Source of the DNA: Leucobacter sp. Ag1
Lineage (GTDB): Bacteria > Actinomycetota > Actinomycetes > Actinomycetales > Microbacteriaceae
Assembly (NCBI RefSeq): GCF_000980875.1
Contig: NZ_LAYO01000108.1
Coordinates: forward strand, 1 to 64,000
DNA length: 64,000 nt
Direction of reading: 5' to 3'
Shown here: piece after piece, positions 41,984-50,945 of the stretch
Numbering within the stretch: the first letter of the stretch is position 1
Layout of the letters: each line of letters starts with the position of its first letter
The notes under the pieces: model-generated
The model's database searches: none
What the model was told of the DNA's origin: nothing
Seen by the model: only the letters and a program-made list of their open reading frames with translations
Position numbers and translations under genes: made by a program

Positions 41984-42910
41984 CTACTTCGTCGACCCGG
42001 CCAGCAGCGCCGACACGAAGTAGCGCTGGAAGGCGAAGAACACGACGAGCGGGATCAGCATCGACAGGAACGCACCCGACGAGAGCACGTCGATGTTCGC
42101 CCCGAACTGCCGCAGCTGGCTCTGGATCGCGACCGTCACCGGCTGCGAGCTCGGGTTGGTGAAGATCAGGGCGACGAGCATGTCGTTCCACACCCACAGG
42201 AACTGGAAGATACCGAGCGACGCGATCGCCGGCATGCCGAGTGGGAGGATCACGCGGACGAAGATCCGCCACTCGCTCGCGCCGTCGATGCGGGCGGCCT
42301 CCATGAGTTCCGCGGGGATCTGCGTGAAGAAGTTGCGCAGGAGGAAGATCGCGAACGGCAGGCCGAACGCGGTGTGGAAGAGGATGACGCCGAGCACGGA
42401 GCCGAAGATCCCGAGTGCGCCGAACAGTTTCGACACCGGGATCAGTGCGACCTGCACGGGTACGGCCAGCAGCACGATCACCACGATGAGCAGGGCGTCG
42501 CGTCCGGGGAAGCGCATCCACGCGAACGCGTAGCCGGCGAGTGCCCCGATCACGACCACGAGCACGGTCGAAGGGACCGTGATCGCGATGGTGTTCCAGA
42601 ACGAACCCATGAACTGCGCGTTGCCGAGCAGCCCCGCGTAGTTGTCGACCGTGAGCTGGGCGGGCGCGGCGAACACCGTCCACCAGCCGCTCGCGCTGTT
42701 GTCGGTGCTGCTGCGCAGCGACGAGAGGAAGAGTCCGAAGCTGGGCACCAGCCAGAACACGGCGACGATGCCGAGCACGAGGTTGACGACGCTCCGGCCC
42801 AGGAGCGCGCTCGTCCCGGAGCGGCGCGATCCCGCCGGGCGCGGTTTCGGAGCCCGGCGAGCCGACGCGATGGGATCGGTCCCGGGGGCGGTGGGGACGG
42901 TGGTGGCCAC
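41984..42910 (-). CDS. sugar ABC transporter permease, second subunit (AglG/MalG-like)
   Basis: A 308-aa permease with six membrane helices and the EAA loop EAARIDGASEWRIFVRVILP, ending in LLAGSTK as MalG-type proteins do. Its closest overall pattern is the alpha-glucoside AglG group. The GTG at 42910 starts two bases after the stop of the first permease and has GGAG upstream. It is the third gene of the binding protein-permease-permease operon. No ATPase gene follows, so a shared MsiK-like ATPase elsewhere is needed. Confidence 0.9.
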   Translation of the reverse strand: MATTVPTAPGTDPIASARRAPKPRPAGSRRSGTSALLGRSVVNLVLGIVAVFWLVPSFGLFLSSLRSSTDNSASGWWTVFAAPAQLTVDNYAGLLGNAQFMGSFWNTIAITVPSTVLVVVIGALAGYAFAWMRFPGRDALLIVVIVLLAVPVQVALIPVSKLFGALGIFGSVLGVILFHTAFGLPFAIFLLRNFFTQIPAELMEAARIDGASEWRIFVRVILPLGMPAIASLGIFQFLWVWNDMLVALIFTNPSSQPVTVAIQSQLRQFGANIDVLSSGAFLSMLIPLVVFFAFQRYFVSALLAGSTK

Positions 42911-42912
42911 GG

Positions 42913-44265
42913 CTATCGACTCCGATCCTCGCGGAACCTGCGGACGTTGATGATCATCGACGGGATGACGAGCACGAGCAGCAGGATCGAGAGCGCGCTG
43001 CCGAGGCCCTGGTCGTTGCCGCCGCCGAACGACACCGTCCACATCTGCACCGCGATCACGGTCGCATCGGGCAGCGAGGACGGCGGCGGAATGACGTAGA
43101 CGAGGTCGAAGATCTTGAGGACGTTGATGATCAGGGTGACGAACACGACCACGAGCACGGGGGCGAGCATGGGCACGGTGACACGGGTGAACACCTTCCA
43201 CTCGCTCGCGCCGTCGATCCTCGCGGCCTCCTGCAGGGAGCGGTCCAGGGCCGAGAGGCCCGACGCGATCATCACCATGGCGAAGCCGGCCCAGATCCAG
43301 ATGTAGCTCAGGATGATCACTGCGGTGACGAGTCCGGGCCCGAGCCAGGGGACCCCTTGGAAGCCGGCCGTGAAGTTCGATGCGGGCAGGCGCACGGTCG
43401 TCTCCCCGCCGCCGACCCCCTCGATGGCGAAGGTGCCGTCATCGGCGGTGGTCGCGGTGCCGATGACCGAGCCGTCCGCACCGAGCGCCTGCACCTCGAC
43501 GCCGGGGAGGCCGCGCTTGCCGTCGCCGAGCGCTCCGACGGTGCCGCCTCCGCCCTTCACGAAATCGAGCCAGACGGTGCCGGTCACGGCGCCCGCCTTC
43601 GGCTCCGCGGCGACGGCGGGTTTCGCGCCCGCCGGCAACGAGTCCGGCTTCACCCCGACGAGCGGGAACTCCGCCGCCCGGCCGGGCGCCGAGACGAGTT
43701 CGAGGCCGCCCGCACGGTTCTCGATGCCGAGATCGGGCCGGGGCCGCGCGCCCGGATATCCGGCGGACGTCCCCGCCGCGTCGCTGATCGCGACGAGCCC
43801 CGCGTTGACGGCGCCGAGCTGCGGGTTCTCCTGGAACGTCGTGCGGAAGATCACGCCCGCGGCGACCATCGAGATGGCCATCGGCATGAACAGGATGAGC
43901 TTGAACGCGGTGCCCCAGCGGATCTTGTCGAGCAGCACGGCGAAGATGAGCCCGAGGATCGTGCAGCTGATCGGGACGACGAGTACCCAGATGAGGTTGT
44001 TCCGGATCGCCGTGAAGGTCTCGGGATCCGTGAACATGGTGACGTAGTTGCCGAGCCCCAGAAAGTCGGTTCCGGCCGCGTCGTAGAGCGACCGCCAGCC
44101 CGAGTAGATGACGGGGTAGGCGACGAGCGCGCCGAGCAGGATCAGGGCCGGCGCGAGGAACAGCCCGGCCGTGACGAGTTGGCGGCGCGAGAACGTGCGG
44201 CGGTGCCGCGATCCCCGTCCGCCCGTCTCGACTCGGCGCATGACCTCGGTCTGCGTGGTGGCCAC
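42913..44265 (-). CDS. sugar ABC transporter permease, first subunit (AglF-like) with an inserted Ig-like domain
   Basis: A 450-aa permease, about 150 residues longer than MalF-type relatives of this group. Helices 1-3 (residues 30-145) and the EAA-loop half (after residue 310; EAARIDGASEWKVFTRVTVP) are normal. Between them lies an external insertion (about 150-305). Its core (225-295, GTVWLDFVKGG to TTADDGTFAIEG) resembles SdrD-B / carboxypeptidase-regulatory-like beta-sandwich domains. The insertion could dock the binding protein or hold the complex at the wall. The GTG start follows GGAGGATCC. Confidence 0.9.
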   Translation of the reverse strand: MATTQTEVMRRVETGGRGSRHRRTFSRRQLVTAGLFLAPALILLGALVAYPVIYSGWRSLYDAAGTDFLGLGNYVTMFTDPETFTAIRNNLIWVLVVPISCTILGLIFAVLLDKIRWGTAFKLILFMPMAISMVAAGVIFRTTFQENPQLGAVNAGLVAISDAAGTSAGYPGARPRPDLGIENRAGGLELVSAPGRAAEFPLVGVKPDSLPAGAKPAVAAEPKAGAVTGTVWLDFVKGGGGTVGALGDGKRGLPGVEVQALGADGSVIGTATTADDGTFAIEGVGGGETTVRLPASNFTAGFQGVPWLGPGLVTAVIILSYIWIWAGFAMVMIASGLSALDRSLQEAARIDGASEWKVFTRVTVPMLAPVLVVVFVTLIINVLKIFDLVYVIPPPSSLPDATVIAVQMWTVSFGGGNDQGLGSALSILLLVLVIPSMIINVRRFREDRSR

Positions 44266-44281
44266 GGATCCTCCCTCCGCT

Positions 44282-44315
44282 GCATCGGGCCCGCGCCGGA
44301 GCGCGGACCCGATGC
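44282..44315 (-). terminator. intra-operon hairpin between binding protein and permease genes
   Basis: A 14-bp stem (8 + 6 with one C-A mismatch) and tetraloop CGGA lies 11 bases after the binding-protein stop. Such hairpins partly terminate or protect the 5' part of the mRNA, giving more binding protein than permease. Confidence 0.65.
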
Positions 44316-44325
44316 CGTTCGGCGA

Positions 44326-45639
44326 TTACTTCCAGGCGGCCGCGGCGGCGGCTTCGAGCTTCTGCTGGGTTCCCGCGACGTCGCTCGGGTTCTGGAAGAA
44401 GTCGATGAGGATCTGCCACTCGCCGGCGCCCTTGGTGCCGCCGAAGGCGCTGGGCGCGAGGTCGGACATGTCGAACCGGAACGTCTTGGCTCCCGTGAGC
44501 GCCTCGGCGATCTGCTTCGACGTCTCGTCCGGGTACTTCGCGGTGTCGACCTTCGAGTTCGGCGAGGTGAATCCACCGAGCTCCACCCAGACGGTCGCGG
44601 CCTCGGGCGACGCCAGGTACTGCATGAGCGCCGCGGCCCCCTTGTTGTCCTTCAGCTGCACGGCGGCGTTGCCGCCGCCGACCACCGAAGGGCCGGAGCC
44701 GTTGATGGCGGGGAAATCGTAGAACTTCGCGTTCTTGCCGACGACCGACTTGGTGCTCGACGCGATGTTGCCGGCGACGAAGTCGCCCTCGTAGACCGTG
44801 CCGGCCTTCGGCGGATCGCCGAACACCGCGGTCACCGAGTCGCCGAAGGTGCGCTGAGCGGTTCCCGGCTGGACCAGGGTCTTGTCGCCCCAGAGCTTGC
44901 CGAGAGTCTCGAGCGCCGTCTTCACCGATGGGTCGGTCCACGGGATCTCGTGCGTGCTCAGCTGGTCGTACTTCTCGGGGCCCGCGGTGCGCAGGTACAC
45001 GTTCTCGAACCAGTCCGTGAGCGGCCAGCCCGCGTCGGCGCCGATGGAGAGTCCGTACACGCCCGAGTCGGAGACGGTCCCGAGCTGCTTCAGGAATCCG
45101 TCCCAGTCCTTCGGCACGGAAGCTCCGGCGGCATCGTAGACGTCGGTGTTGTACCAGACGGTCGACTTGTTGGAGCCCTTGAACCAGACGCCGTAGAGCT
45201 TGCCGTCGACCTTGCCGAGATCGACCCAGTCCTTCGAGTAGTTCTTCTCGACCTCGGCCTTCGTCGCCTGATCGACCTCGATGAGGGCCTGCTTCTTCGC
45301 GAGCTGCTGCATGAGGCCCGGCTGGGGGATCACTGCGACGTCCGGCGGATCCCCTCCGTCCACCTTCTGGCCGAGCACCGTGGCGACATCGGTGCCGTAG
45401 CTCGTGTAGTTGACCTTCGCGCCGGTCTGCTGCTCGAACTTCGCGAGCACCTGCTCGAAGTTCTTCTGCTCGGCACCCGACCAGTCGGCGGCGACGTTCA
45501 GCGTGACCCCCGAGAGTTCGGCGCCGCCCCCGCTGCCGCCACCCCCGTTCCCGCCGCCGGAGCAGGCGGTGAGGGCGAGCGCTGCCGCGCCCGCGAGCGC
45601 GATCAGAGCGGTGGGGATCCGTTGCTTCCGAGACTGCAT
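44326..45639 (-). CDS. sugar ABC transporter substrate-binding lipoprotein
   Basis: A 437-aa extracellular binding protein with a lipoprotein signal (LTAC, lipid-bound Cys26) followed by a Gly/Ser linker. The two-lobed extracellular solute-binding fold (family 1 type) is indicated by the FEQQTGAKVNY and GDPPDVAVIPQPG segments typical of alpha-glucoside (AglE-like) binding proteins. It heads the operon and a GAAAGGA element precedes the ATG. The likely ligand is an oligosaccharide such as an alpha-glucoside; not provable here. Confidence 0.92.
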   Translation of the reverse strand: MQSRKQRIPTALIALAGAAALALTACSGGGNGGGGSGGGAELSGVTLNVAADWSGAEQKNFEQVLAKFEQQTGAKVNYTSYGTDVATVLGQKVDGGDPPDVAVIPQPGLMQQLAKKQALIEVDQATKAEVEKNYSKDWVDLGKVDGKLYGVWFKGSNKSTVWYNTDVYDAAGASVPKDWDGFLKQLGTVSDSGVYGLSIGADAGWPLTDWFENVYLRTAGPEKYDQLSTHEIPWTDPSVKTALETLGKLWGDKTLVQPGTAQRTFGDSVTAVFGDPPKAGTVYEGDFVAGNIASSTKSVVGKNAKFYDFPAINGSGPSVVGGGNAAVQLKDNKGAAALMQYLASPEAATVWVELGGFTSPNSKVDTAKYPDETSKQIAEALTGAKTFRFDMSDLAPSAFGGTKGAGEWQILIDFFQNPSDVAGTQQKLEAAAAAAWK

Positions 45640-45784
45640 GATGGGAGTCCTTTCCCCCGTTCCGGGGGCGGCCCTGCCCCTGGAAGGGCTGCCTTCACGC
45701 TACGTCGGGACTCGGATGGCGGCACGGATCGTGACCGGGTCGTTACCTCGCGCAGATGAGGCCGACCGGTCGGATAGGGTCCGG

Positions 45785-46906
45785 CTACGCGTCCTGCGGC
45801 GCCTCGGTCTTCGCGTCCTGCGCCGGGAACACGACCTTCTGGATGATGATGATGAGGCTCGCGGCGACGGGGATGGCGACCAGTGCGCCGAGGATCCCGC
45901 CGAGCGCGCCGCCGCCGACGGCCGCGATGACGACCATCGCGCCGGGCACGGCGACCGCCTTGCTCATGATGCGGGGGCTGAGCACGTACGCCTCGATCTG
46001 CATGTAGATGAGGTAGTAGATGATCGCGACGAGCGCGGTCAGGGGCGATGCGAACAGGCAGATCACCGAGTTGATGATCGCGGCGCTGAGCGTGCCGACG
46101 AGCGGGATCAGCGAGCCCATGAACGCGATGAGCGCGAGGAGCACGGGCATGGGGGCCCCGATGATGCTGAGGAAGATGAGGCTCAGGACGCCGTTGATGA
46201 GCGCGAGGCTGGCCTGCCCGATGACGTAGCGACCGACGGCGCCGGACACGTCCTCGAGGATCTCCGAGAATCCGGGGCGACGGTAGGCGGGGACGAAGCG
46301 GGCCGCGGCGTGCTTCATCGATCGCAGCGACGCCATGAAGTAGAGGGTGAGGATCAGCACGATCGTCACGCCCGTCGCGCCACCCGCGATCCCCGCGCCG
46401 ACCGCGAGGATCCCGCCGCCGATCTGGCTGAGGTTGCCCGGATCCTTCAGGAACGTCACGACGCTCTGGAGGGCGTTGTCGATGGTGCCGCTGTATTGGC
46501 TGGTCACATCGTGGTACCAGGTGCTCGCGGTGAACTCCTTGATGAGGCGCGGGGCGTCGTCGATGAGGCCTGCGACCTGCTCCACGAGCACCGGGATGAC
46601 GGCGAGCACGATCCCGGCGAAGGCGGCGAGCACTACGACGACCACGATGGTGACCGCGGCCGGGCGGGGGAGCTTGCGCTCGATGTACGAGACGATCGGG
46701 TCGAGCCCGAGCGAGAGGAACAGCGCGACGCCGATGTAGATGAGCACGGTGGCGAGCTGGCCGACGATGGAGCCGATGAGGAGCGCGACGAGCACGCCGA
46801 GGGTGCCGACGAGTCCGAAGGTGAACGGTTCGATCCGCGCCCTCGGCGTGCTCGGGGCGCGCGTCGACGCGCCTTCGGTTTCCACGGCGCTTCGCTTGAT
46901 CCGCAC
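45785..46906 (-). CDS. AI-2E family transporter
   Basis: A 373-aa protein with about eight membrane helices. The arrangement is that of the AI-2E (PerM/TqsA) family: two N-terminal helix pairs, a polar periplasmic part, then the GSLIPLVGTL and LSPRIMSKAVAVPG segments. Members export small molecules or act as ion antiporters; the autoinducer role is proven for few. The GTG at 46906 follows GAGGAAGAGG. It is divergent from the DUF1266 gene. Confidence 0.88.
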   Translation of the reverse strand: MRIKRSAVETEGASTRAPSTPRARIEPFTFGLVGTLGVLVALLIGSIVGQLATVLIYIGVALFLSLGLDPIVSYIERKLPRPAAVTIVVVVVLAAFAGIVLAVIPVLVEQVAGLIDDAPRLIKEFTASTWYHDVTSQYSGTIDNALQSVVTFLKDPGNLSQIGGGILAVGAGIAGGATGVTIVLILTLYFMASLRSMKHAAARFVPAYRRPGFSEILEDVSGAVGRYVIGQASLALINGVLSLIFLSIIGAPMPVLLALIAFMGSLIPLVGTLSAAIINSVICLFASPLTALVAIIYYLIYMQIEAYVLSPRIMSKAVAVPGAMVVIAAVGGGALGGILGALVAIPVAASLIIIIQKVVFPAQDAKTEAPQDA

Positions 46907-47075
46907 GTTGACCTCTTCCTCGACCGGTGTGCACTCAGTCGAGCACTGCGGAACGCGCCGAGTCAAGTCGAGCGGGTGGTGGGGACGGCGATCCGGCAAT
47001 TACACGTACACTGTTCCGGTAATGTGCCGAGGACGGACCGGGTCCGCCCGGCCGCTCGCGAAAGGATCCCCTCCG

Positions 47076-47933
47076 ATGGAAATCGTCACGCAGTTCTTCG
47101 ACTGGTTCTGGGACCCGGCCAACGCCGTGATCCGCTGGATCATCATCGGCGTGCTCGTCGTCGCCCTGCTCTTCGTTCTGCTCTGGGCGTACGGCAAGTT
47201 CGCGCCGCTCGCGCACCACAAGGACTTCCCGGTCGACACCCGCGAGGCGAACCTCCTCGCCCTCGGCTTCCAGCAGATCCTGAACTCCGGCGAACTGTGG
47301 AACGATCCCACGGCGAGCACGCTCACCGCCAAGCAGAAGCAGGAGCTCGCGCGGATGTGGGGGCTGAATTCGACGCAGGACGTCGTCGAGAACGTGGAGC
47401 GGCTCACCACCCAGCGCCGCCGACGCGAGCTGTGGCAGCAGCTGCTCGCGCTGCGCGCGCGCGCCGCCCAGGCGAACGGCGGACGCCGCCCCAGCGAGCG
47501 CCAGTGGATCGCGGCAATCAAGGAGGCCGGCGGCACCGGCAAGGGCGAGGAACGGGACTTCGTGCGCGCGGTCAACTACTACGAGAAGGAGCTCGGCAAG
47601 AAGATGTTCCCCGCGAACGAGCCGGTCGTGAGCCTCGACGGTTACGCGCTCGGGCAGGCGGCCGCGGTGCCGGTCTGGGGCGTCGGCATGGGGCTCATCT
47701 CGCGAGCGGACTCGATGAAGCTCGTCGAGTACGTCAACGGTCTCGCCCGTACCGAGTTCGACTCGTGGGCGGCCTTCGGCCGCAGCTACGCCCTCGGCCG
47801 AGTCATGCACTGGAGCGACGGCACCATGGATGAGAAGCAGGCGAGTCGCGGCGGGGATGCCGTCGCCGCGATGCAGCACGCGCTCGACGGCAAGCGGCGC
47901 GGCCCGTGGGGCCTGCTCCCGTGGCGGATCTGA
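47076..47933 (+). CDS. DUF1266 membrane-anchored protein
   Basis: A 285-aa protein with one N-terminal membrane helix (about residues 20-43) and a cytoplasmic helical domain matching DUF1266 (ANLLALGFQQIL near the start of the domain; the later DSWAAFGRSYALGRVMHW block). No catalytic motif is known for this family. AAAGGA precedes the ATG. It is followed by an overlapping membrane-protein gene, so both are probably one unit. Confidence 0.75.
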   Translation: MEIVTQFFDWFWDPANAVIRWIIIGVLVVALLFVLLWAYGKFAPLAHHKDFPVDTREANLLALGFQQILNSGELWNDPTASTLTAKQKQELARMWGLNSTQDVVENVERLTTQRRRRELWQQLLALRARAAQANGGRRPSERQWIAAIKEAGGTGKGEERDFVRAVNYYEKELGKKMFPANEPVVSLDGYALGQAAAVPVWGVGMGLISRADSMKLVEYVNGLARTEFDSWAAFGRSYALGRVMHWSDGTMDEKQASRGGDAVAAMQHALDGKRRGPWGLLPWRI

Positions 47934-49024
47934 GCCGACACGATCCGAGTCGCGTCCGCCGTCCGCCGCTTCTCGGCCCGGCGGACGTGCTCGCGCCGTC
48001 GCCCACGCTCGCGGAACTGCGGGAGTACCGGCGCGGTGTCGGCGTTCCGTGGCACCGCGGGGTCGCCGTGCTCGCGACCGGATCCCTGCTCGGAGTGGCG
48101 CTCGTCGTCTGCGTCGCGATCCTGATCGCCCGGGCGATCGACCCGGTCGGGATCCCGTCGCTCGCCCGGTCCGCACTGCTGCTCGTGCCGCTGTCGTGGA
48201 CCCTGCTGATCCTCGGCGGTTTCACCTGGTGGCTGCGCTGGCGACTGCGCGACGTCCGACTGCGCAGGTTCGCGCGGGCGAACGGTCTCGGCTTCGTCGA
48301 CCGGGCCGCCTCCGGAACGCTCGACTGGCGGGTCGCGCGCGCCGGACTCGGGTTCCCGAAGAATATGGTCAACGTGGAGCGGGCGGCGGTGCTCGGCGAC
48401 GGGATCGTGCTCGCCCGCAACCAGCCCGTCACCAAACCGGGCGGCGGGTCGGGCTTCCGCCGCCCGTTCGCGTTCGCGCAGCTCGATCTCCCGCGCGCGG
48501 TGCCGCACATCGTGCTCAAGAACCGGCGGTCCCGCGTGCTCGCCCTCGCCGGTCTGGGGCTCGGCAACCGGGTCGTGCTGAGCCTCGAGGGCGACTTCGA
48601 TCGGCACTTCACCCTGTTCTGCCCCGCGGGCTACGAGCGCGATGCCCTCGAGATCTTCACGCCCGACGTGATGGCCGCGCTGATCGACGTCGCGAACGAC
48701 TGCGAGGTCGAGCTCGTCGACGATCACCTGCTGCTCTACTTCCGCTTCGGGCTGCCGCTCTGGAGGGCGGAGACGATGGAGCGGGTGCAGGCGGCGCTCG
48801 CGCTGCTGGGGGATCGCTTCGCTCGCCAGGCGGGCGGCTACCGCGACGAGCGCTCGGCGCGTTCGCACGATACCGTCGGGGGTGCGGGACCGATCGCGCT
48901 CGCGGGGCGCCGCACGACGAGCGGCACGGGCGTGCCCGCGGCGGCCGTCGTCGCGACCGCCGCGGTGCTGCTGCTCAGCGCCGTGGCTACCGCGCTCTCG
49001 GTGCTCGTGCTGCCGGGGCTGTAG
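47921..49024 (+). CDS. membrane protein, DUF3137-like
   Basis: A 367-aa protein with two membrane helices near the N terminus (about 45-70 and 82-105), a soluble domain and a final helix ending LSVLVLPGL. The central FDRHFTLFCPAGYERDALEIFTPDVMAAL stretch resembles DUF3137 proteins (limited similarity). The GTG at 47921 overlaps the DUF1266 stop by 13 bases; GTG 47906 is an alternative. Its last 38 bases overlap the end of the convergent ABC-F gene. Confidence 0.6.
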   Translation: MADLSRHDPSRVRRPPLLGPADVLAPSPTLAELREYRRGVGVPWHRGVAVLATGSLLGVALVVCVAILIARAIDPVGIPSLARSALLLVPLSWTLLILGGFTWWLRWRLRDVRLRRFARANGLGFVDRAASGTLDWRVARAGLGFPKNMVNVERAAVLGDGIVLARNQPVTKPGGGSGFRRPFAFAQLDLPRAVPHIVLKNRRSRVLALAGLGLGNRVVLSLEGDFDRHFTLFCPAGYERDALEIFTPDVMAALIDVANDCEVELVDDHLLLYFRFGLPLWRAETMERVQAALALLGDRFARQAGGYRDERSARSHDTVGGAGPIALAGRRTTSGTGVPAAAVVATAAVLLLSAVATALSVLVLPGL

Positions 49025-50645
49025 GTGCGAACCCGGCGACCGTCCTCATCCCGCCGTCCCGGCCCAGTTCGAGGGTGAGATCGATCCCGAGCCGGCCGAG
49101 GAACGCGTCGTCGTGGCTCACGACGATCAGTGCGCCCCGGTAGGCGTCGAGCGACTGCGCCAGGTGATCGATGCTCGCCGTGTCGAGGTTGTTCGTCGGC
49201 TCGTCGAGGATCAGCAACTGGGCGGGCGGATCCTGGAACAGCAGGCGCGCGAGCGCGACGCGGAAGCGCTCCCCGCCCGACAACGTGGCCACCGGCCGGT
49301 CGGCGGCGGCGCCTCGGATCAGCAGGCGCGCGAGCAGGTTACGCGCGGTGCCGTCGGGAACCTCGGGCGCGGCTTCTCGCACGTTCGCGAGTGCGCTGGC
49401 GGCCTCGTCCAGGCCGCTCTGGCGCTGGTCGAGGAACCCGATCCGGTCGGTGTGCAATCGGGTCCGGATCCGGGAGGAGGCCGGCGTCGCTCCGGCGCCC
49501 GCTCCATCGTGCCCGAGCAACCGGGCCAGCAGGGTCGACTTGCCGACGCCGTTCGGTCCGACGAGCGCGACTCGCTCCGGTCCCTGGACCAGGATCGTGC
49601 GGTCCCCGTCCTCGAACTCCGCGATGCGACGATTCGAGCGCACATCCGGATCGGGGAGTACGAGGCTGATGCGCTCCTCGACCCGGACCCGTGCGTCCGC
49701 CCGGTCGACGGCTTCCTGGGCGGCGGCGACCTTCACGTCGAGGGTCGCGCGCATCGATCCCGCCGCGTTCTGCGCTTTGCTCGCCCGATTGCCGGCCAGG
49801 ATCTTCGGGATCCCACCGTCCCGCTGGGTCCGCTTGCCCGTGCGTTCTCGCCGCGCGAGCTTGGTCTCGGCCTCGACGCGCTGGCGTTTCTCGACCTTCA
49901 ACGCCTGTTGGGCCGACCGGGCGGTCGCGATCGCCGCCGCCTGCTCGCGGTCGCGATGCGCGAGCCAGGCGCTGTAGGGGCCGCCGAAGAACTCGAGGCC
50001 AGCGGCGGACAGTTCGGCGGTGGCGTCCAGGGTCTCGAGCAGATCGACGTCGTGGCTCACGACGACGAGGGATCCCGGCCAGTCGGCGAGGAGGCTGCGG
50101 ACGCGGGCGCGCATCTCCCGATCCAGGTTGTTCGTCGGTTCGTCGAGCAGGGTGATGGCGGTGCGCCGCACCCGCATGCCCTCGATGGCGATCAGCATCG
50201 TCTCGCCGCCCGACAGCGCTTCGACGCGGCGGTCGAGGGGGACTCCCTCGAAACCGAGGCGGTCGAGCGCTTCGCGGGCGCGGGATTCGAGGTCCCAGTC
50301 GTCGCCGATCGTGTCGAAATGCCGTACATCGACGTCCCCGTGCTCGACCGCGCGGATCGCATCGAGCACGGGCGCGATCCCGAGGAGGTCGGCGATGGAC
50401 ACGCCGGTGCGCAGGGTGACCGATTGGTGCAGGTATCCGACCGTGCCGGAGGCCGCGACTTCGCCGCGGCTCGGACGGAGCTCGCCCGAGACGAGCCGGA
50501 GCAGGGTGGACTTCCCGGCGCCGTTGCGGCCGACCAGGCCGGTGCGCCCGGTCGGGAAGGTGCCGGACAGGCCGGTGAAAGCGGTGGCCCCGTCGGGCCA
50601 CTCGAAGGTGAGGTCGCGGAGGGTGACCGCGGGTGCGATGGACAT
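48987..50645 (-). CDS. ABC-F family ATPase (translation factor / antibiotic resistance type)
   Basis: A 552-aa soluble protein of two fused ABC domains and no membrane part. Walker A loops are GRNGAGKST and GPNGVGKST, signatures LSGGE occur twice, and Walker B segments end DEPTNNLD twice. A charged linker with KVEKRQRVEAETKLARRERTG joins the domains. ABC-F proteins work on the ribosome, and several dislodge macrolides, lincosamides or pleuromutilins. AGGAGAAG precedes the ATG. An upstream leader ORF with strong RNA hairpins suggests drug-induced attenuation, which favours a resistance role. The 3' end overlaps the convergent gene. Confidence 0.9.
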   Translation of the reverse strand: MSIAPAVTLRDLTFEWPDGATAFTGLSGTFPTGRTGLVGRNGAGKSTLLRLVSGELRPSRGEVAASGTVGYLHQSVTLRTGVSIADLLGIAPVLDAIRAVEHGDVDVRHFDTIGDDWDLESRAREALDRLGFEGVPLDRRVEALSGGETMLIAIEGMRVRRTAITLLDEPTNNLDREMRARVRSLLADWPGSLVVVSHDVDLLETLDATAELSAAGLEFFGGPYSAWLAHRDREQAAAIATARSAQQALKVEKRQRVEAETKLARRERTGKRTQRDGGIPKILAGNRASKAQNAAGSMRATLDVKVAAAQEAVDRADARVRVEERISLVLPDPDVRSNRRIAEFEDGDRTILVQGPERVALVGPNGVGKSTLLARLLGHDGAGAGATPASSRIRTRLHTDRIGFLDQRQSGLDEAASALANVREAAPEVPDGTARNLLARLLIRGAAADRPVATLSGGERFRVALARLLFQDPPAQLLILDEPTNNLDTASIDHLAQSLDAYRGALIVVSHDDAFLGRLGIDLTLELGRDGGMRTVAGFAPTAPAARAPRAR

Positions 50646-50790
50646 GACGCTTCTCCTGAGTGCGCGATTCGCGCTGGTGGGTGCTCTCGATGGAGCCGCG
50701 ACCGGAAACCGTGCGCGGAGGCGCAGCGGGGAGGGCGGATCGCGGCGGCGGAGTACCGCAGCCGTTCGGGGCGTCGGATCACGAGGATCG

Positions 50791-50828
50791 CCGAGCGCGG
50801 CGGCATCCGAGAACGGATGCGGGCTCGG
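50791..50828 (-). promoter_or_regulatory. attenuator-like hairpin upstream of the ABC-F gene
   Basis: GCATCCG (50803-50809) and CGGATGC (50814-50820) form an inner stem around loop AGAA. CCGAGC (50791-50796) and GCTCGG (50823-50828) form an outer stem. The structure lies between the 8-aa leader ORF and the ABC-F start on the same RNA and could terminate or pause transcription. The rest of 50646-50790 holds no gene that I can see. Confidence 0.5.
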
Positions 50829-50855
50829 TCGGGGGCGCCACCGGCGGTGCGGTGG

Positions 50856-50882
50856 CTAGCGTCTGTCGATCTCGATGAGCAC
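50856..50882 (-). CDS. 8-aa leader peptide of the ABC-F gene
   Basis: A GTG frame encoding MLIEIDRR, then TAG, begins exactly 6 bases after the -10-like TAGGCT (50889-50894). Transcription would therefore start at the start codon. The same TAGGCT-N6-start arrangement precedes the erm leader. Short leader peptides that stall drug-bound ribosomes are known upstream of several ABC-F genes. Function here is inferred. Confidence 0.5.
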   Translation of the reverse strand: MLIEIDRR

Positions 50883-50888
50883 GGATCG

Positions 50889-50894
50889 AGCCTA
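50889..50894 (-). promoter_or_regulatory. -10 box of the ABC-F leader transcript
   Basis: TAGGCT on the minus strand, 6 bases before the GTG of the leader ORF. No clear -35 box is visible; the CDF terminator lies just upstream. Confidence 0.5.
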
Positions 50895-50908
50895 TCGGAG
50901 GGTGGAGC

Positions 50909-50937
50909 GCGGCGCTCGCCGCGTGGGCGAGCGCCGC
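50909..50937. terminator. terminator after the CDF gene
   Basis: A perfect 12-bp stem (GCGGCGCTCGCC with its complement) around the loop GCGTG starts 8 bases beyond the CDF stop. Confidence 0.8.
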
Positions 50938-50945
50938 CCGGGGGA

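Noticed and set aside
41984-45639. Complete sugar importer
   Set aside because: No ATP-binding subunit is encoded anywhere in the window, so the transporter must borrow one.
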